DNA of 64,000 nt from Neisseria sicca (GCF_017753665.1 NZ_CP072524.1:868001-932000), one strand, 5' to 3'; shown: positions 17,024 to 25,510, counted from the first letter of the stretch. Numbers and translations: made by a program. Notes: a model not told the origin generated them from the letters alone.

Positions 17024-17836
17024 ATGGCAAATAACAGAATTTCAAGTTTTGACGCTTTTTTAGAATGTAAAGATCTATCAATTAATGACTTATTAGAAAA
17101 ACTACTACATTCTAATACTATTATTCAATATGAAGCAGCAAAAAGACTACAATTTTTTCAGTATAAAGAGATTATTGATATAATCAGAAATATTCTCTTA
17201 ACAAGTCGATATAGTGAACATAGAGAAATTGCAAATTTTATCTTGGGACAAATGCAAGAAAAACTTAGCACCACGGAATTGAAAGAGATTTTCTCCATAT
17301 TAATTCACTCTATTCAAAATGATAAAAGTATTAAAGTAAAATCATCTGCAATATCTTCCTTAGGACATCTATTTAGAAAATATAATCTAGGAGAAGAAGA
17401 ATTTCGTACTGTGGAAAATAATATTAGTTCCATTTGGAATATAAATAGATATTCTATAATTATTTCTATTGCATTTAGTTCTGCATATTTCCCAAAAAGA
17501 GATTATATAAAAGAATATCTTATAAAAAATTTAAACAGCAAGCATCACAAAATTATCTCATGGGTATTGTATGGATTAAAAGGAAAACATTATAAATCAG
17601 AATCAATTGAAAATTTACTAATACATAAACTAAGCCAATTTAATGAAAAATCTTGTATTTACAATGAAATTATTGCATTTTTAATTTCAATTAGTTCTAA
17701 AAAAGTTATCCCTTATATTGAAAAGACACTATTCACTCAAAATAAAATCGATGATGAAATTTATACTGAACTTAAAAATAATTTATCGGATGAATTTGCG
17801 GAATTAAGAAAAAAATTATTAGAAGAATTTAAATAG
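17024..17836 (+). CDS. HEAT-repeat immunity protein
   Basis: This is a 270-residue, all-helical, AT-rich protein with HEAT-like repeats (HSNTIIQYEAAKRLQFF, KSIKVKSSAISSLGHLF, NSKHHKIISWVLYGLKG). It overlaps the 3' end of the broken toxin frame of cassette 5 and is intact, so protection may have outlived the toxin. HEAT-repeat proteins of this type are known as immunity partners; the pairing is inferred from position. Confidence 0.65.
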   Translation: MANNRISSFDAFLECKDLSINDLLEKLLHSNTIIQYEAAKRLQFFQYKEIIDIIRNILLTSRYSEHREIANFILGQMQEKLSTTELKEIFSILIHSIQNDKSIKVKSSAISSLGHLFRKYNLGEEEFRTVENNISSIWNINRYSIIISIAFSSAYFPKRDYIKEYLIKNLNSKHHKIISWVLYGLKGKHYKSESIENLLIHKLSQFNEKSCIYNEIIAFLISISSKKVIPYIEKTLFTQNKIDDEIYTELKNNLSDEFAELRKKLLEEFK

Positions 17837-17981
17837 TTTCTTGACGTACGCCTCAACATCAAACCTGCTTTCGTCTTCAAAGCCAGTAAAACCAACCGCA
17901 CTACTCACGATAAACATCGATGATCCCCCCATTCTCTAAAGATGATAGAGATTTCTTATTTTGCCATGGATGGAATACATA

Positions 17982-18500
17982 ATGGAATACTTAAAACTAT
18001 TAACAAAGTTAGCAAAAACTGAAAAATCATATCAGTATGATGAAATAATTAAATTACTTAAGCATCCTGTTGAATTTGAGGAAATTCCTTTGATTACTAG
18101 AACTGGAAGAGAAAAACCATTTTTGAAAATGCTATCCCCAAAACAGTTGAATTTGTTCTTTTTAAATACTGCAATATTTTACATTAATAATATAAATTTA
18201 ATGGCAAAAGATATTTTGATAGATAACGATTTATCAATATGTATAACATACCCGGATATAAGTTCTGAATTACATAATCTATATAGTTTTTATATACCTA
18301 ACATCTGTATTTATAGATCGAAATATGAAAATACATTTAAAAATTATCCAGTCTTAAATTTAGAAAATTTCTCATGGTTACATGAAAATTCATCTGATTT
18401 TAATCATAAAGACATTTTTAACATTGTTTACTCTAAATTTGATGACGGTTTTGGCCATGAAATTTTTAGGATATTTTTATTAAAAAAGGAGGATATTTAA
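17982..18500 (+). CDS. Orphan immunity-type protein
   Basis: A GGATGG site before the ATG at 17982 favours this start; an ATG at 17970 in the same frame would add four residues. The 172-residue protein (MEYLKLLTKLAKTEKSYQYD..., EEIPLITRTGREKPFLKML) is mixed alpha/beta and cytosolic. There is no toxin between it and the HEAT-repeat gene. It is probably a tandem immunity gene left from a lost cassette; no family is recognised. Confidence 0.5.
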   Translation: MEYLKLLTKLAKTEKSYQYDEIIKLLKHPVEFEEIPLITRTGREKPFLKMLSPKQLNLFFLNTAIFYINNINLMAKDILIDNDLSICITYPDISSELHNLYSFYIPNICIYRSKYENTFKNYPVLNLENFSWLHENSSDFNHKDIFNIVYSKFDDGFGHEIFRIFLLKKEDI

Positions 18501-18574
18501 AACAAGCGTAAATAGAATTAGCCTCCTCCTAACGCATACATTAAGGTTTTATGAACCCCTAAACCCTCACTCAC

Positions 18575-18813
18575 CCAGCTTTCAGACGACCCATCCCCAA
18601 CAGGAGAAAACCACCAACAAACCCACTACTTCCACTACGACCAAATCGGGTTGCCGCGCACCAACCCTTCCGATTGCAAAATATCCTTGTCCACACTTAC
18701 ATGTAGCTACTGCCAAAATGGATAGAATTCTTATTCAAAAAAGAAATAATGGGAATGGTGCATTTTCTTGGAACTCCTACAAAGATAATGTAACCGTACA
18801 ACATAGGAAATAG
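18575..18813 (+). pseudogene. Rhs debris and toxin tail upstream of an immunity gene
   Basis: Scraps of the core are recognisable: CTTTCAGACGACCC, then GENHQQTHYFHYDQIG, then THQPFRLQN, joined with deletions. A short AT-rich toxin end follows (KMDRILIQKRNNGNGAFSW to a TAG at 18811-18813), 4 bases from the next ATG. Only this last piece of the toxin remains. Confidence 0.55.
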
Positions 18814-18817
18814 TATC

Positions 18818-19294
18818 ATGACAACTTTAGAAGATAAAATCTTTACTTTAAAACAGAATAATTTAATAAAAAAAATGAAAGAAATTCATTTTTTAAATCA
18901 TTTAATTTCAGATTCTGAAAAAATTATTCCATATCCACTCTCATGTGAAATAATAAATCGTACTTTTACCCCCTATAGAAATATAGAATTATCAAAAGAA
19001 ACTTTTAGTTTATCGATAAAAAATGAAATATTAAATTTTTTTGCACCAGAGGAAAATGATATTATATATGTATACTTTTATGGTGGAATAAATGATTCAG
19101 CTAAAACACCAATAGAATTATTCCCTTTATTTATTATTAAAAGAAAGAGTATTAGCAATTGGCTAGAATTAATAAACAAACCTAATTTTTATTGTTTAAA
19201 AATATTTTGTAATAAAATAGATAAAGTTATAGATATATCTCTACTCGACAATGGGGAAGATGTGTTATCTATTTCTATTGGAGTGAACGCTTAA
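18818..19294 (+). CDS. Immunity-type protein
   Basis: This 158-residue AT-rich protein (MTTLEDKIFTLKQNNLIKK...) contains IIYVYFYGGINDSAKTPIE followed by LFPLFIIKRKSISNWLELI. It starts 4 bases after the remnant toxin stop, which is the standard toxin-immunity spacing in this array. No family is recognised. Confidence 0.55.
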   Translation: MTTLEDKIFTLKQNNLIKKMKEIHFLNHLISDSEKIIPYPLSCEIINRTFTPYRNIELSKETFSLSIKNEILNFFAPEENDIIYVYFYGGINDSAKTPIELFPLFIIKRKSISNWLELINKPNFYCLKIFCNKIDKVIDISLLDNGEDVLSISIGVNA

Positions 19295-19356
19295 CTTTAA
19301 AAATAAATAAACTATTCCAGCAGAAGCAGGCTTTGTATAACTTAAAGGTGGTTAGC

Positions 19357-19674
19357 ATGAAAGAATTATTAGAAAAACTTGAAAATAATCGTTTTATTTA
19401 TAAGGTCAGAATGGATCTTGAATTCGATGTAAAGGACTATCAAGAATTATTAAAAATTTTAAATGAAATAAAGCATTATACTCATAATCATAATCTAATT
19501 GAAAAAAGACTAGCATCTCTTTTATATGAAATACCGAAATTAACACATATTTGGTATCTCAATTTAAAAGACGATCCAAATAAAAATACATCTTCTATTG
19601 TTAATCAACTTGAAGATGCATGGATAGAGTTAGATTCAATAATTGGAGAAGAAATTCTTGGTCAAGGACAATAA
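19357..19674 (+). CDS. Small helical immunity-type protein
   Basis: The ATG at 19357 has AAAGGTGG 8 bases upstream and is preferred to an in-frame TTG at 19333. The 105-residue product is helical and acidic (MKELLEKLENNRFIYKVRMD...). It is the second gene of a possible two-gene immunity unit with 18818-19294; the function is otherwise unknown. Confidence 0.5.
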   Translation: MKELLEKLENNRFIYKVRMDLEFDVKDYQELLKILNEIKHYTHNHNLIEKRLASLLYEIPKLTHIWYLNLKDDPNKNTSSIVNQLEDAWIELDSIIGEEILGQGQ

Positions 19675-19779
19675 ATTCCTTCTAACAAACACAGATTGTG
19701 GCCAAACATAACAAACAGTACTCATAGGTTAGGTCGTGTTCCACCAAATATCAAGAGTATCTGAAATCAATTTTCAGAC

Positions 19780-20493
19780 GACCTCGAAGAGGAAACCGGA
19801 TTCGTTTGGGACGGCAGATATACCTATATCTACACCGTTCCCGACAGCTACGACCCCTTGGCGCAAGTCCACGACTGGACAACTGAAGATGGCGAAAGCT
19901 GACAACAAACCCACTACTTCCACTGCTACCAAATCGGCATCCCGAGTGAAATGACCGATGGTGAAGGCAACCTGGTTTGGTTCGGGGATTATTATGGTTG
20001 GGGTAAACTGAAGAGCGAAACGAACGTAACGGGAACAGCGCACCAACCCTTCCGATTGGGTTGTGGGTGGAGAGAATCTGTATCAGTTTGCACCTAATAC
20101 CTAAGTATGGGTCGATTGGTTAGGTTTAGCTGGACTTGATATGAATTTATTCCCAGCTAATGAAGACATACACTCTTACGTTCAAAAAGTTGCCAATAAA
20201 TCGAATACTTTCCAAGTAGGAGGGCATGACAATCCTTCGTTGATGGTAGATGGGGCTACAGGTGAAAGATTAGATGCTAAAAAATTAGCAGCGAGAATTA
20301 AAAAAATCCTAACTATAAGTCAAGTATGACGGTTGAGATTTTATCCTGTAATACAGGAAAAGGAGCAAACCCTCTCGGACAACAACTTGCTAATGAATTA
20401 AATACTACAGTTAAAGCACTAAATGAATATCTTTGGTTTTCAAGTAACGGAAAATTAACACCGATGAGAATCAACACCTTTAATATCATGTAA
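19780..20493 (+). pseudogene. Broken Rhs cassette with His/Cys-type toxin
   Basis: The Rhs part is damaged four ways: a deletion joining WDG to RYTY, a TGA at QQ (GESC to GES-stop), the same 97-bp CCGATTG deletion seen in cassette 5, and a TAA before VWVDWLGL. The tail reads VGGHDNPSLMVDGATGERLD and AKKLAARIKKI. It then shifts frame and resumes TVEILSCNTGKGANPLGQQL, ending at 20493. It is a paralogue of the cassette 3 tail, with GHDN in place of AHGN. Confidence 0.7.
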
Positions 20494-20518
20494 ACAACAT
20501 CCAGAAAGGAATGAGAAA

Positions 20519-20842
20519 ATGACTAATTGCATATCAACAGGTAGTATTTATTGGATTTCAGATGAAGAAATTCATATTCTCGAAGAGAAGGCCACTAATG
20601 GAGATAAAAACTCAGCATTTAAATTGTATCAATATCATATGTTTGTATCTTTAGATCAAGATTTGGAATTTAAATGGCTAGAGATAGCGGCAAAAAATGG
20701 ACATCCAATTGCCCAATTCAATTTAGCTGATTTATTTTTCACACAAGGCAATAAAGAGAAAGCCATATTTTGGGCTAAAAAGGCATATAGAAATGGTGCC
20801 AAACTACCAGACGAATTAAAAATATTGATAAATATCAATTAA
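20519..20842 (+). CDS. Sel1-repeat immunity protein (second copy)
   Basis: This 107-residue protein has two Sel1-like repeats (GDKNSAFKLYQYHMF, GHPIAQFNLADLFFTQGN). It follows a decayed His/Cys-type toxin exactly as the 11847-12317 gene follows the intact one, supporting a true pairing. Unlike that gene it lacks an obvious signal peptide (it starts MTNCISTGSIYWIS). Ribosome site AAAGGA. Confidence 0.65.
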   Translation: MTNCISTGSIYWISDEEIHILEEKATNGDKNSAFKLYQYHMFVSLDQDLEFKWLEIAAKNGHPIAQFNLADLFFTQGNKEKAIFWAKKAYRNGAKLPDELKILININ

Positions 20843-20849
20843 TTAATAA

Positions 20850-20960
20850 GATTTAGCCGATTATCTTTACAAACCTAAAACTTCTGGAGGAGGAGGATTA
20901 AGAAAAGAAGCCAATAAATTTCTTAGAAAATTGAAAAAAGCAGGTAAGAAATGCCCTTAA
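20850..20960 (+). pseudogene. Orphan toxin tail fragment
   Basis: A 36-codon frame, DLADYLYKPKTSGGGGLRKE to KKAGKKCP-stop, has no start. PKT..GGGGLRK also occurs at the front of the colicin E3-type toxin at 22553-22590, so a shared linker may have served as the recombination joint. It lies 18 bases before the next immunity gene. Confidence 0.5.
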
Positions 20961-20978
20961 ATTTTTAGGAGAATTTAA

Positions 20979-21563
20979 ATGAAAAAAAATGGATACGTTA
21001 ATTTTAACTTTTTAGATTGTAAACCCAATATAAATAATATATTAGTTGGGCTAGATTTAGACTATTCAAATAAAGTGATAGCGCCAGATGGTCATGAGTT
21101 AGCATTGGTTGCTTTTATACCAATTGAAAATCTATTAACAATTGCACCTCAATTAAAAACAGATTTTCAGGATAAGGAATATAAAGATAAAGCAATTTAC
21201 GTTTTTTCTTATTATGATGAAGAAGATTATTTTCTTGACTACATTACTGAAATTGACGATGCTATTCAAGGATACACGAGAGTTATCATCGGAGATAAAC
21301 ATCAGTTCAAGTTTAACCTAGATAAATTTTATCCAATTAATCCTATTGAGAATTTAGATGAAATGAGTTTTTTAGGAGGACGACCTGAATATTTACAGCA
21401 AGAGAGTGATGATTTTCTAGAAAAATATATTTTCATAGGTCAAATCTTAGGAATGGATCTACCTGAAAAAGTAAATGAAATTTTTTATCTAACTGAGAAC
21501 ATCGGATATATTTTTATAAATCGAGATCTATCTGGTGGATTATTCTTCGTACAAACAACTTAA
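20979..21563 (+). CDS. Immunity-type protein, DUF1963-like motif
   Basis: A 194-residue acidic protein with an AGGAG site before the ATG. FLGGRPEYLQQES near residue 130 resembles the GG.P.(W/Y)LQ motif of DUF1963 proteins, many of which accompany toxins. The rest (KNGYVNFNFLDCKPNIN, YVFSYYDEEDYFLDY) is not recognised. It follows a toxin tail fragment, consistent with an immunity role. Confidence 0.55.
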   Translation: MKKNGYVNFNFLDCKPNINNILVGLDLDYSNKVIAPDGHELALVAFIPIENLLTIAPQLKTDFQDKEYKDKAIYVFSYYDEEDYFLDYITEIDDAIQGYTRVIIGDKHQFKFNLDKFYPINPIENLDEMSFLGGRPEYLQQESDDFLEKYIFIGQILGMDLPEKVNEIFYLTENIGYIFINRDLSGGLFFVQTT

Positions 21564-21580
21564 ACAAAACTAAAAAGGAC

Positions 21581-21865
21581 ATGACTATGAATGAATTTTA
21601 CATGTGGGTTGTTCAAGGAAGCAGAGCAAGCTTCCCATCGGCTATCTTTTCAACTAAAGAAAAAGCTGTTCAATGGATAGAAAAATATAAAATTAGTGGA
21701 ATGTTATCAAAGCACCCTATTGATATATCTATATACGATTGGACAATTATGAAAGGATTCTTCAAACCCAAAAGAGATAACCAAAAAACTCCCGACTTTA
21801 TACAAAGCTTCTCAACTGTATATATTGAGGATTCTCAATATGTTGATGGAATTGAGGTAAATTAA
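21581..21865 (+). CDS. Small conserved protein, DUF7710-like
   Basis: This 94-residue protein reads FYMWVVQGSRASFPSAIFST, KEKAVQWIEKYKISGMLSKH and PIDISIYDWTIMKGFFKPKR. It recalls a small family annotated DUF7710 (a WVV.G....FPS.VF motif, then YPID..YDWA...G.FKP), often beside immunity genes. Good AAAAGGA site; 18 bases after the previous gene, so probably co-transcribed. Confidence 0.55.
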   Translation: MTMNEFYMWVVQGSRASFPSAIFSTKEKAVQWIEKYKISGMLSKHPIDISIYDWTIMKGFFKPKRDNQKTPDFIQSFSTVYIEDSQYVDGIEVN

Positions 21866-21911
21866 AACACCAAAATTACTAATACAATCGACTAGCAAGA
21901 TAAAATTGAAT

Positions 21912-21956
21912 CATGTAGTAGCCGTAGGTTGGGTTAAGACACAATACACCTGCAAG
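21912..21956. repeat. Inter-cassette spacer repeat
   Basis: GTAGTAGCCGTAGGTTGGGT followed by TAAGACACAATACACCTGCA matches the spacers at 6031 and 15565. The Rhs homology begins immediately after it with an AGGCCGTCTGAAA uptake-like sequence. Confidence 0.5.
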
Positions 21957-22747
21957 GCCGTCTGAAAGACAAAGAAGTTTCAGAAACGTCATTCCCGCAT
22001 GATTTAAGCGGGAACGGCCTCGAAAACCAAACCCGCTTCGTTTGGGACGGCAGCCACCTCTTACAGGAAGTGTACGCGGACGGCAGGTATACCTATATCT
22101 ACACCGATCAAGATTCCTACAAGCCTTTAGCGCAAGTCCACGATTGGACAACCGAAGACGGCGAAAACCGCCAACAGACCCACTACTTCCACTGCGACCA
22201 AATCGGTATCCCGCGTGAGATGACCGATAAAGACGGCAACCTCTTATGGTTCGGCAACTATACCGGCTGGGATTGTCTAGAAGAGGAAACCAAGGTAACG
22301 GATAACGCATATCAGCCCTTCCGCCTGGAAAACCAGTACGCCGACCGTGAAACGGGACTGCATTACAACTTCTTCAGGTATTACGAGCCTGATGCGGGTC
22401 GGTTTGTGAGTCAGGATCCGATTGGGTTGTTGGGTGGAGAGAATCTTTATTGGTTTGCTCCGAATGTACAAAGGTGGATTGACCCGCTAGGGCTTGCTCC
22501 TATTCCAGCACCATCTTCTCTTCCTGGCTTTCCAGGTGCTCAAAGAGCAAAGCCTAAAACTCCTGTGCAAGGAGGAGGAGGATTAAGAAAACGTTGGAGG
22601 CTTCCTGGAGGCTGCATTCTAGAATGGGACTCTCAACATGGAGAAGTTGAAAAATATGATAAACGAGGAAAACACCTTGGCGCATTTGACCCTAAGACTG
22701 GCAAGCAATTAAAAGACCCTATTAAAAACAGAAGGATAGAACCGTGA
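21938..22747 (+). CDS. Truncated Rhs with colicin E3-type rRNase toxin (cassette 6)
   Basis: The frame is open from 21938; the Rhs core starts at GRLKDKEVSETSFPHD and is intact through NQ-like SQDPIGLLGGENLYWFAPN and WIDPLGL. After a proline-rich linker and GGGGLRKRW, the last 50 residues read CILEWDSQHGEVEKYDKRG then KHLGAFDPKTGKQLKDP. This matches the colicin E3/cloacin DF13 16S rRNA nuclease domain, including the catalytic Asp, His and Glu of WDSQHGE. The product would cut 16S rRNA in the decoding centre and stop translation. It is 5'-truncated (first start GTG 22070), so it is probably silent until recombined. Confidence 0.85.
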   Translation, partial: DTIHLQGRLKDKEVSETSFPHDLSGNGLENQTRFVWDGSHLLQEVYADGRYTYIYTDQDSYKPLAQVHDWTTEDGENRQQTHYFHCDQIGIPREMTDKDGNLLWFGNYTGWDCLEEETKVTDNAYQPFRLENQYADRETGLHYNFFRYYEPDAGRFVSQDPIGLLGGENLYWFAPNVQRWIDPLGLAPIPAPSSLPGFPGAQRAKPKTPVQGGGGLRKRWRLPGGCILEWDSQHGEVEKYDKRGKHLGAFDPKTGKQLKDPIKNRRIEP

Positions 22748-22989
22748 AAAAAATCATAAGATTTATATCAAAATTCGAAAAAAATGGAGAAAAATTTATT
22801 GAAGTCATAAATTTTAAGAATGAACCACCTCTTAATTTTCTACAAAAAATTTTTCATGAAACTAGCCCGATGTATGAAGAATATTGGATATCAAATGAAG
22901 TTGCAAAAATAATTGAACCTTATTTATGCGAGAAATTAGACATAAATAATTATGACTACTTCTTGTCTTGCGAAGAAGATAATATTTAA
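22744..22989 (+). CDS. Cloacin/colicin E3-type immunity protein
   Basis: An 81-residue acidic protein starts at a GTG overlapping the toxin stop (GTGA). Its C-terminal half ([20 protein letters not shown] then [10 protein letters not shown]) aligns with the colicin E3 immunity pattern ...LQPYF...IDI.. .EYFVS. This is the expected partner of an E3-type rRNase and the best-supported toxin-immunity pair in the array. Confidence 0.8.
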   Translation: MKKIIRFISKFEKNGEKFIEVINFKNEPPLNFLQKIFHETSPMYEEYWISNEVAKIIEPYLCEKLDINNYDYFLSCEEDNI

Positions 22990-23012
22990 GCAAAATTCAA
23001 AAATCATATTTA

Positions 23013-23618
23013 TAGATAGCGCATACCGTCCTTCTACTTGCAAAACCAAAATGCCGACGCTGCATTACAACTTCTTCAGGTATTATGAGCCTGATGCCGG
23101 TCGGTTTGTGAATCAGGATCCGATTGGAATAATTGCCTCAGAAAATCTTTATGCATTTGCACCAAATATTCAAAGGTGGATGGATATTTCAGGTGCAATG
23201 GCGCAAGTTGCAGCAGGATGTGCTATAGGAGCCCCTTTCGGTGGCCCAGTCGGATGTGCTGCAGGAAGCACAATTGCTCTGGCAGCAACCGCTGTATTAG
23301 CAGTAGGGGCTGCTATCTCAGCAGCAGTAGCCACGTCAAACTCAACATCAACTACCACATGTGGTACCTGTAACTCTCCTAAACCTAATTGCCCTCCGGA
23401 TGTTTTCAAAAGACTTTCTGATAATGTCAATAAAGCCAAAGATGTTGTTCAAAAGCTTGGAGGATGTAAACCAGGAATGGATCCTAAAAATTTATCAAAA
23501 CGATCAAAGGCTTGATTGAATTTAGCACTCGCTCGTTCTATACGCGAGCAAACATGTTGGGGTGGAGGTGATGCTGGCCATCAAGAAGCAATGGCTGCCG
23601 CATGGAGAAATCACTATA
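23013..23618 (+). pseudogene. Rhs cassette 7: toxin with internal stop, split by an IS
   Basis: Core debris (DSAYRPS...[35 protein letters not shown]) leads into a glycine/alanine-rich membrane-like segment and a cysteine-rich toxin ([25 protein letters not shown]). A TGA at 23513-23515 interrupts the frame, which resumes without shift as REQTCWGGGDAGHQEAMAAA. An IS1106-like element then splits it; joining 23618 to 24844 gives NHYKCKSYLI-stop at 24866. The CWGGGD.GH motif is common at the ends of Rhs toxins, but I do not recall a proven activity. Confidence 0.7.
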
Positions 23619-24840
23619 AGAGACCTTTGCAAAAAAGCCTTTCCCCTGGCAACCGAAACCCAAACACAGGTTTTCGGCCATTTCCTTCCCCCCAATACCT
23701 CCTGATTTTACCCAAATACCCCCTTAATCCTCCCCGGATACCTGATAATCAGGCATCCGGGCCGCCTTTTAGGCGGCAACAGACACACTTAGCCTGTTGG
23801 CCGCTTTCAACAGGTTCAAACACATCGCCTTCAGATGGCTTTGCGCACTCACTTTAATCAGCCCGAAATAGGCTGCCCGGGCGTAGCGGAATTTACGGTG
23901 CAGCGTACCGAAGCTTTGTTCGACCACATAACGGGTCTTCGACAAATACCGGTTACGTTTGGTTTGAGCTTCCGTCAGCGGACGGTTGCGGCGGGCTTTG
24001 CGCATAATGCCGTCCAACAACCGATGCTCTTCCAGATGTTGCCGGTTTTCCGCACTGTCGTAGCCTTTGTCGGCATAGACGGTCGTACCTTCGGCTATAC
24101 CTTCCAGCAAAGGCGACAGGTGGTTGCACTCATGGGTATTGGCGGGGGTGATGTGCAGTTTCTCGATATAGCCTTCCTCATCGGTACGGGTATGTTGTTT
24201 GTAACCGAGTTTGTAGAGGCCGTTTTTCTTTGTCCAACGGGCATCTTTATCTTTGCTCGGTGTGGTTTGGCCGCTGACTTGTCCTTCCTCATCGACTTCT
24301 ATGGCCTGACGCTGTTTGCTGCCGGCGGTCTGAATAATGGTGGCGTCAATGACGGCAGCGGATGCTTTCTCTACTTTTAGGTTTTTTTCGGTCAGTTGGC
24401 AGTTAATCAGTTCCAGCAATTCGGACAGGGTGTCGTCTTGCGCCAGCCAGTTGCGGTAGCGGCATAAGGTGCTGTAATCGGGGATGCTCAGTTCGTCGAA
24501 ACGGCAAAACAGGTTGAAATCGATGCGGGTGATGAGGCTGTGTTCGAGTTCGGGATCGGAGAGGCTGTGCCATTGTCCGAGCAGGACGGCTTTGAACATG
24601 GACAACAGGGAATAGGCGGGACGGCCGCGGTGGTCTCGGACGTAACGGGTTCTTTGACGATTCAGGTATTGCTCGATCAGTTGCCAATCAATCACCTGAT
24701 CCAACTTCAATAGTGGGAAGCGGTCGATGTGTTTGGCGATCATGGCTTGTGCGGTTTGCCGGAAAAAGGTGCTCATGAGAAATCCCCTAAATGTCTTGGT
24801 GGGAATTTAGGGGATTTTGGGGAATTTTGCAAAGGTCTCT
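23619..24840 (-). mobile_element. IS5-family (IS1106-like) insertion sequence
   Basis: This 1,222-bp element has 16-bp inverted ends AGAGACCTTTGCAAAA and TTTTGCAAAGGTCTCT, flanked by ATA on both sides (23616-23618, 24841-24843). It interrupts the last codons of a Rhs toxin. One intact transposase on the minus strand makes it potentially active. Confidence 0.85.
23769..24776 (-). CDS. IS5-family transposase (IS1106-like)
   Basis: The 335-residue transposase starts MSTFFRQTAQAMIAKHID with the N-terminal domain SLLSMFKAVLLGQWHSLSDP. DDE catalytic residues are visible: AAVIDATIIQT (first Asp), VYADKGYDSAENRQ (second Asp) and RYVVEQSFGTLHRKF with the Y-(2)-R-(3)-E-like signature. Length and motifs match neisserial IS1106-type proteins. 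No frameshift is seen. Confidence 0.9.
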   Translation of the reverse strand: MSTFFRQTAQAMIAKHIDRFPLLKLDQVIDWQLIEQYLNRQRTRYVRDHRGRPAYSLLSMFKAVLLGQWHSLSDPELEHSLITRIDFNLFCRFDELSIPDYSTLCRYRNWLAQDDTLSELLELINCQLTEKNLKVEKASAAVIDATIIQTAGSKQRQAIEVDEEGQVSGQTTPSKDKDARWTKKNGLYKLGYKQHTRTDEEGYIEKLHITPANTHECNHLSPLLEGIAEGTTVYADKGYDSAENRQHLEEHRLLDGIMRKARRNRPLTEAQTKRNRYLSKTRYVVEQSFGTLHRKFRYARAAYFGLIKVSAQSHLKAMCLNLLKAANRLSVSVAA

Positions 24841-24877
24841 ATAAATGTAAAAGTTATCTAATATAATGGAGATAAAT

Positions 24878-25343
24878 ATGCCCTTCCTGAAAATTCCCTA
24901 TAGAGATTATCCTAAAGAAGGATTGTTCAAAAACTTTTATCGAGAAAACATCTATAAAATAGAGGAATTTAAAGATGAATTTAAGTATTACGAATATACC
25001 CCAATAGAGAAAATTATTATTGATGAACATAATTTAGTACCATTCATCTTTTTTTCACCAGAAGGAATAAATTATTTAATGCCTAAAATTATTGATAGCA
25101 TCAGCAATGGTATTAGAAATGATGATATTCCAGTAAATATAGAAGAATTTATTATAAATATACCTACCGCAGAAAACATCACCCATGCTTTAAATCTCTT
25201 AAAAAAAAGATGAGCTTATAATTCTAAAAAAGTATTTAGAAAAAATATTATTTGGGGACTCATCAAATTTGATACAGCAAATAGGTGAACATTATTTATT
25301 CAGAAGTATTGAATATCTCGAAAAGTTATTAAATAATTCCTAA
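24878..25343 (+). pseudogene. Immunity gene with A8 frameshift
   Basis: GGAG at 24868-24871 precedes the ATG at 24878 (MPFLKIPYRDYPKEGLFKNF). The frame stops at 25211-25213, just after a run of eight A (25201-25208). With seven A it continues as LLKKDELIILKKYLEKILFG and ends at 25343, giving 154 residues. The downstream frame has no stop for 44 codons and has matching composition. The immunity gene is therefore either off by slippage or a shorter allele. Confidence 0.6.
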
Positions 25344-25395
25344 ATCTACTTATTATTTTGTTAATCGCATACATAAGCTAAGGTTTCTAGAAAGG

Positions 25396-25462
25396 TAGCC
25401 GTAGGTTGGTTAAAGATCTAACAATCTTGCAAGGTCGTCTGAAATACATTTTCAGACGACCT
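25396..25462. repeat. Spacer repeat plus DUS inverted repeat
   Basis: GTAGCCGTAGGTTGGTTAAAG is followed by AAGGTCGTCTGAAA and TTTTCAGACGACCT at 25431-25462 with a 4-base loop. It divides the frameshifted immunity gene from the next Rhs unit. Confidence 0.6.
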
Positions 25463-25510
25463 GAAGCAGACCGAGACAGGTAAGAACACAGTAGTATCAG
25501 CTTATGCCGT

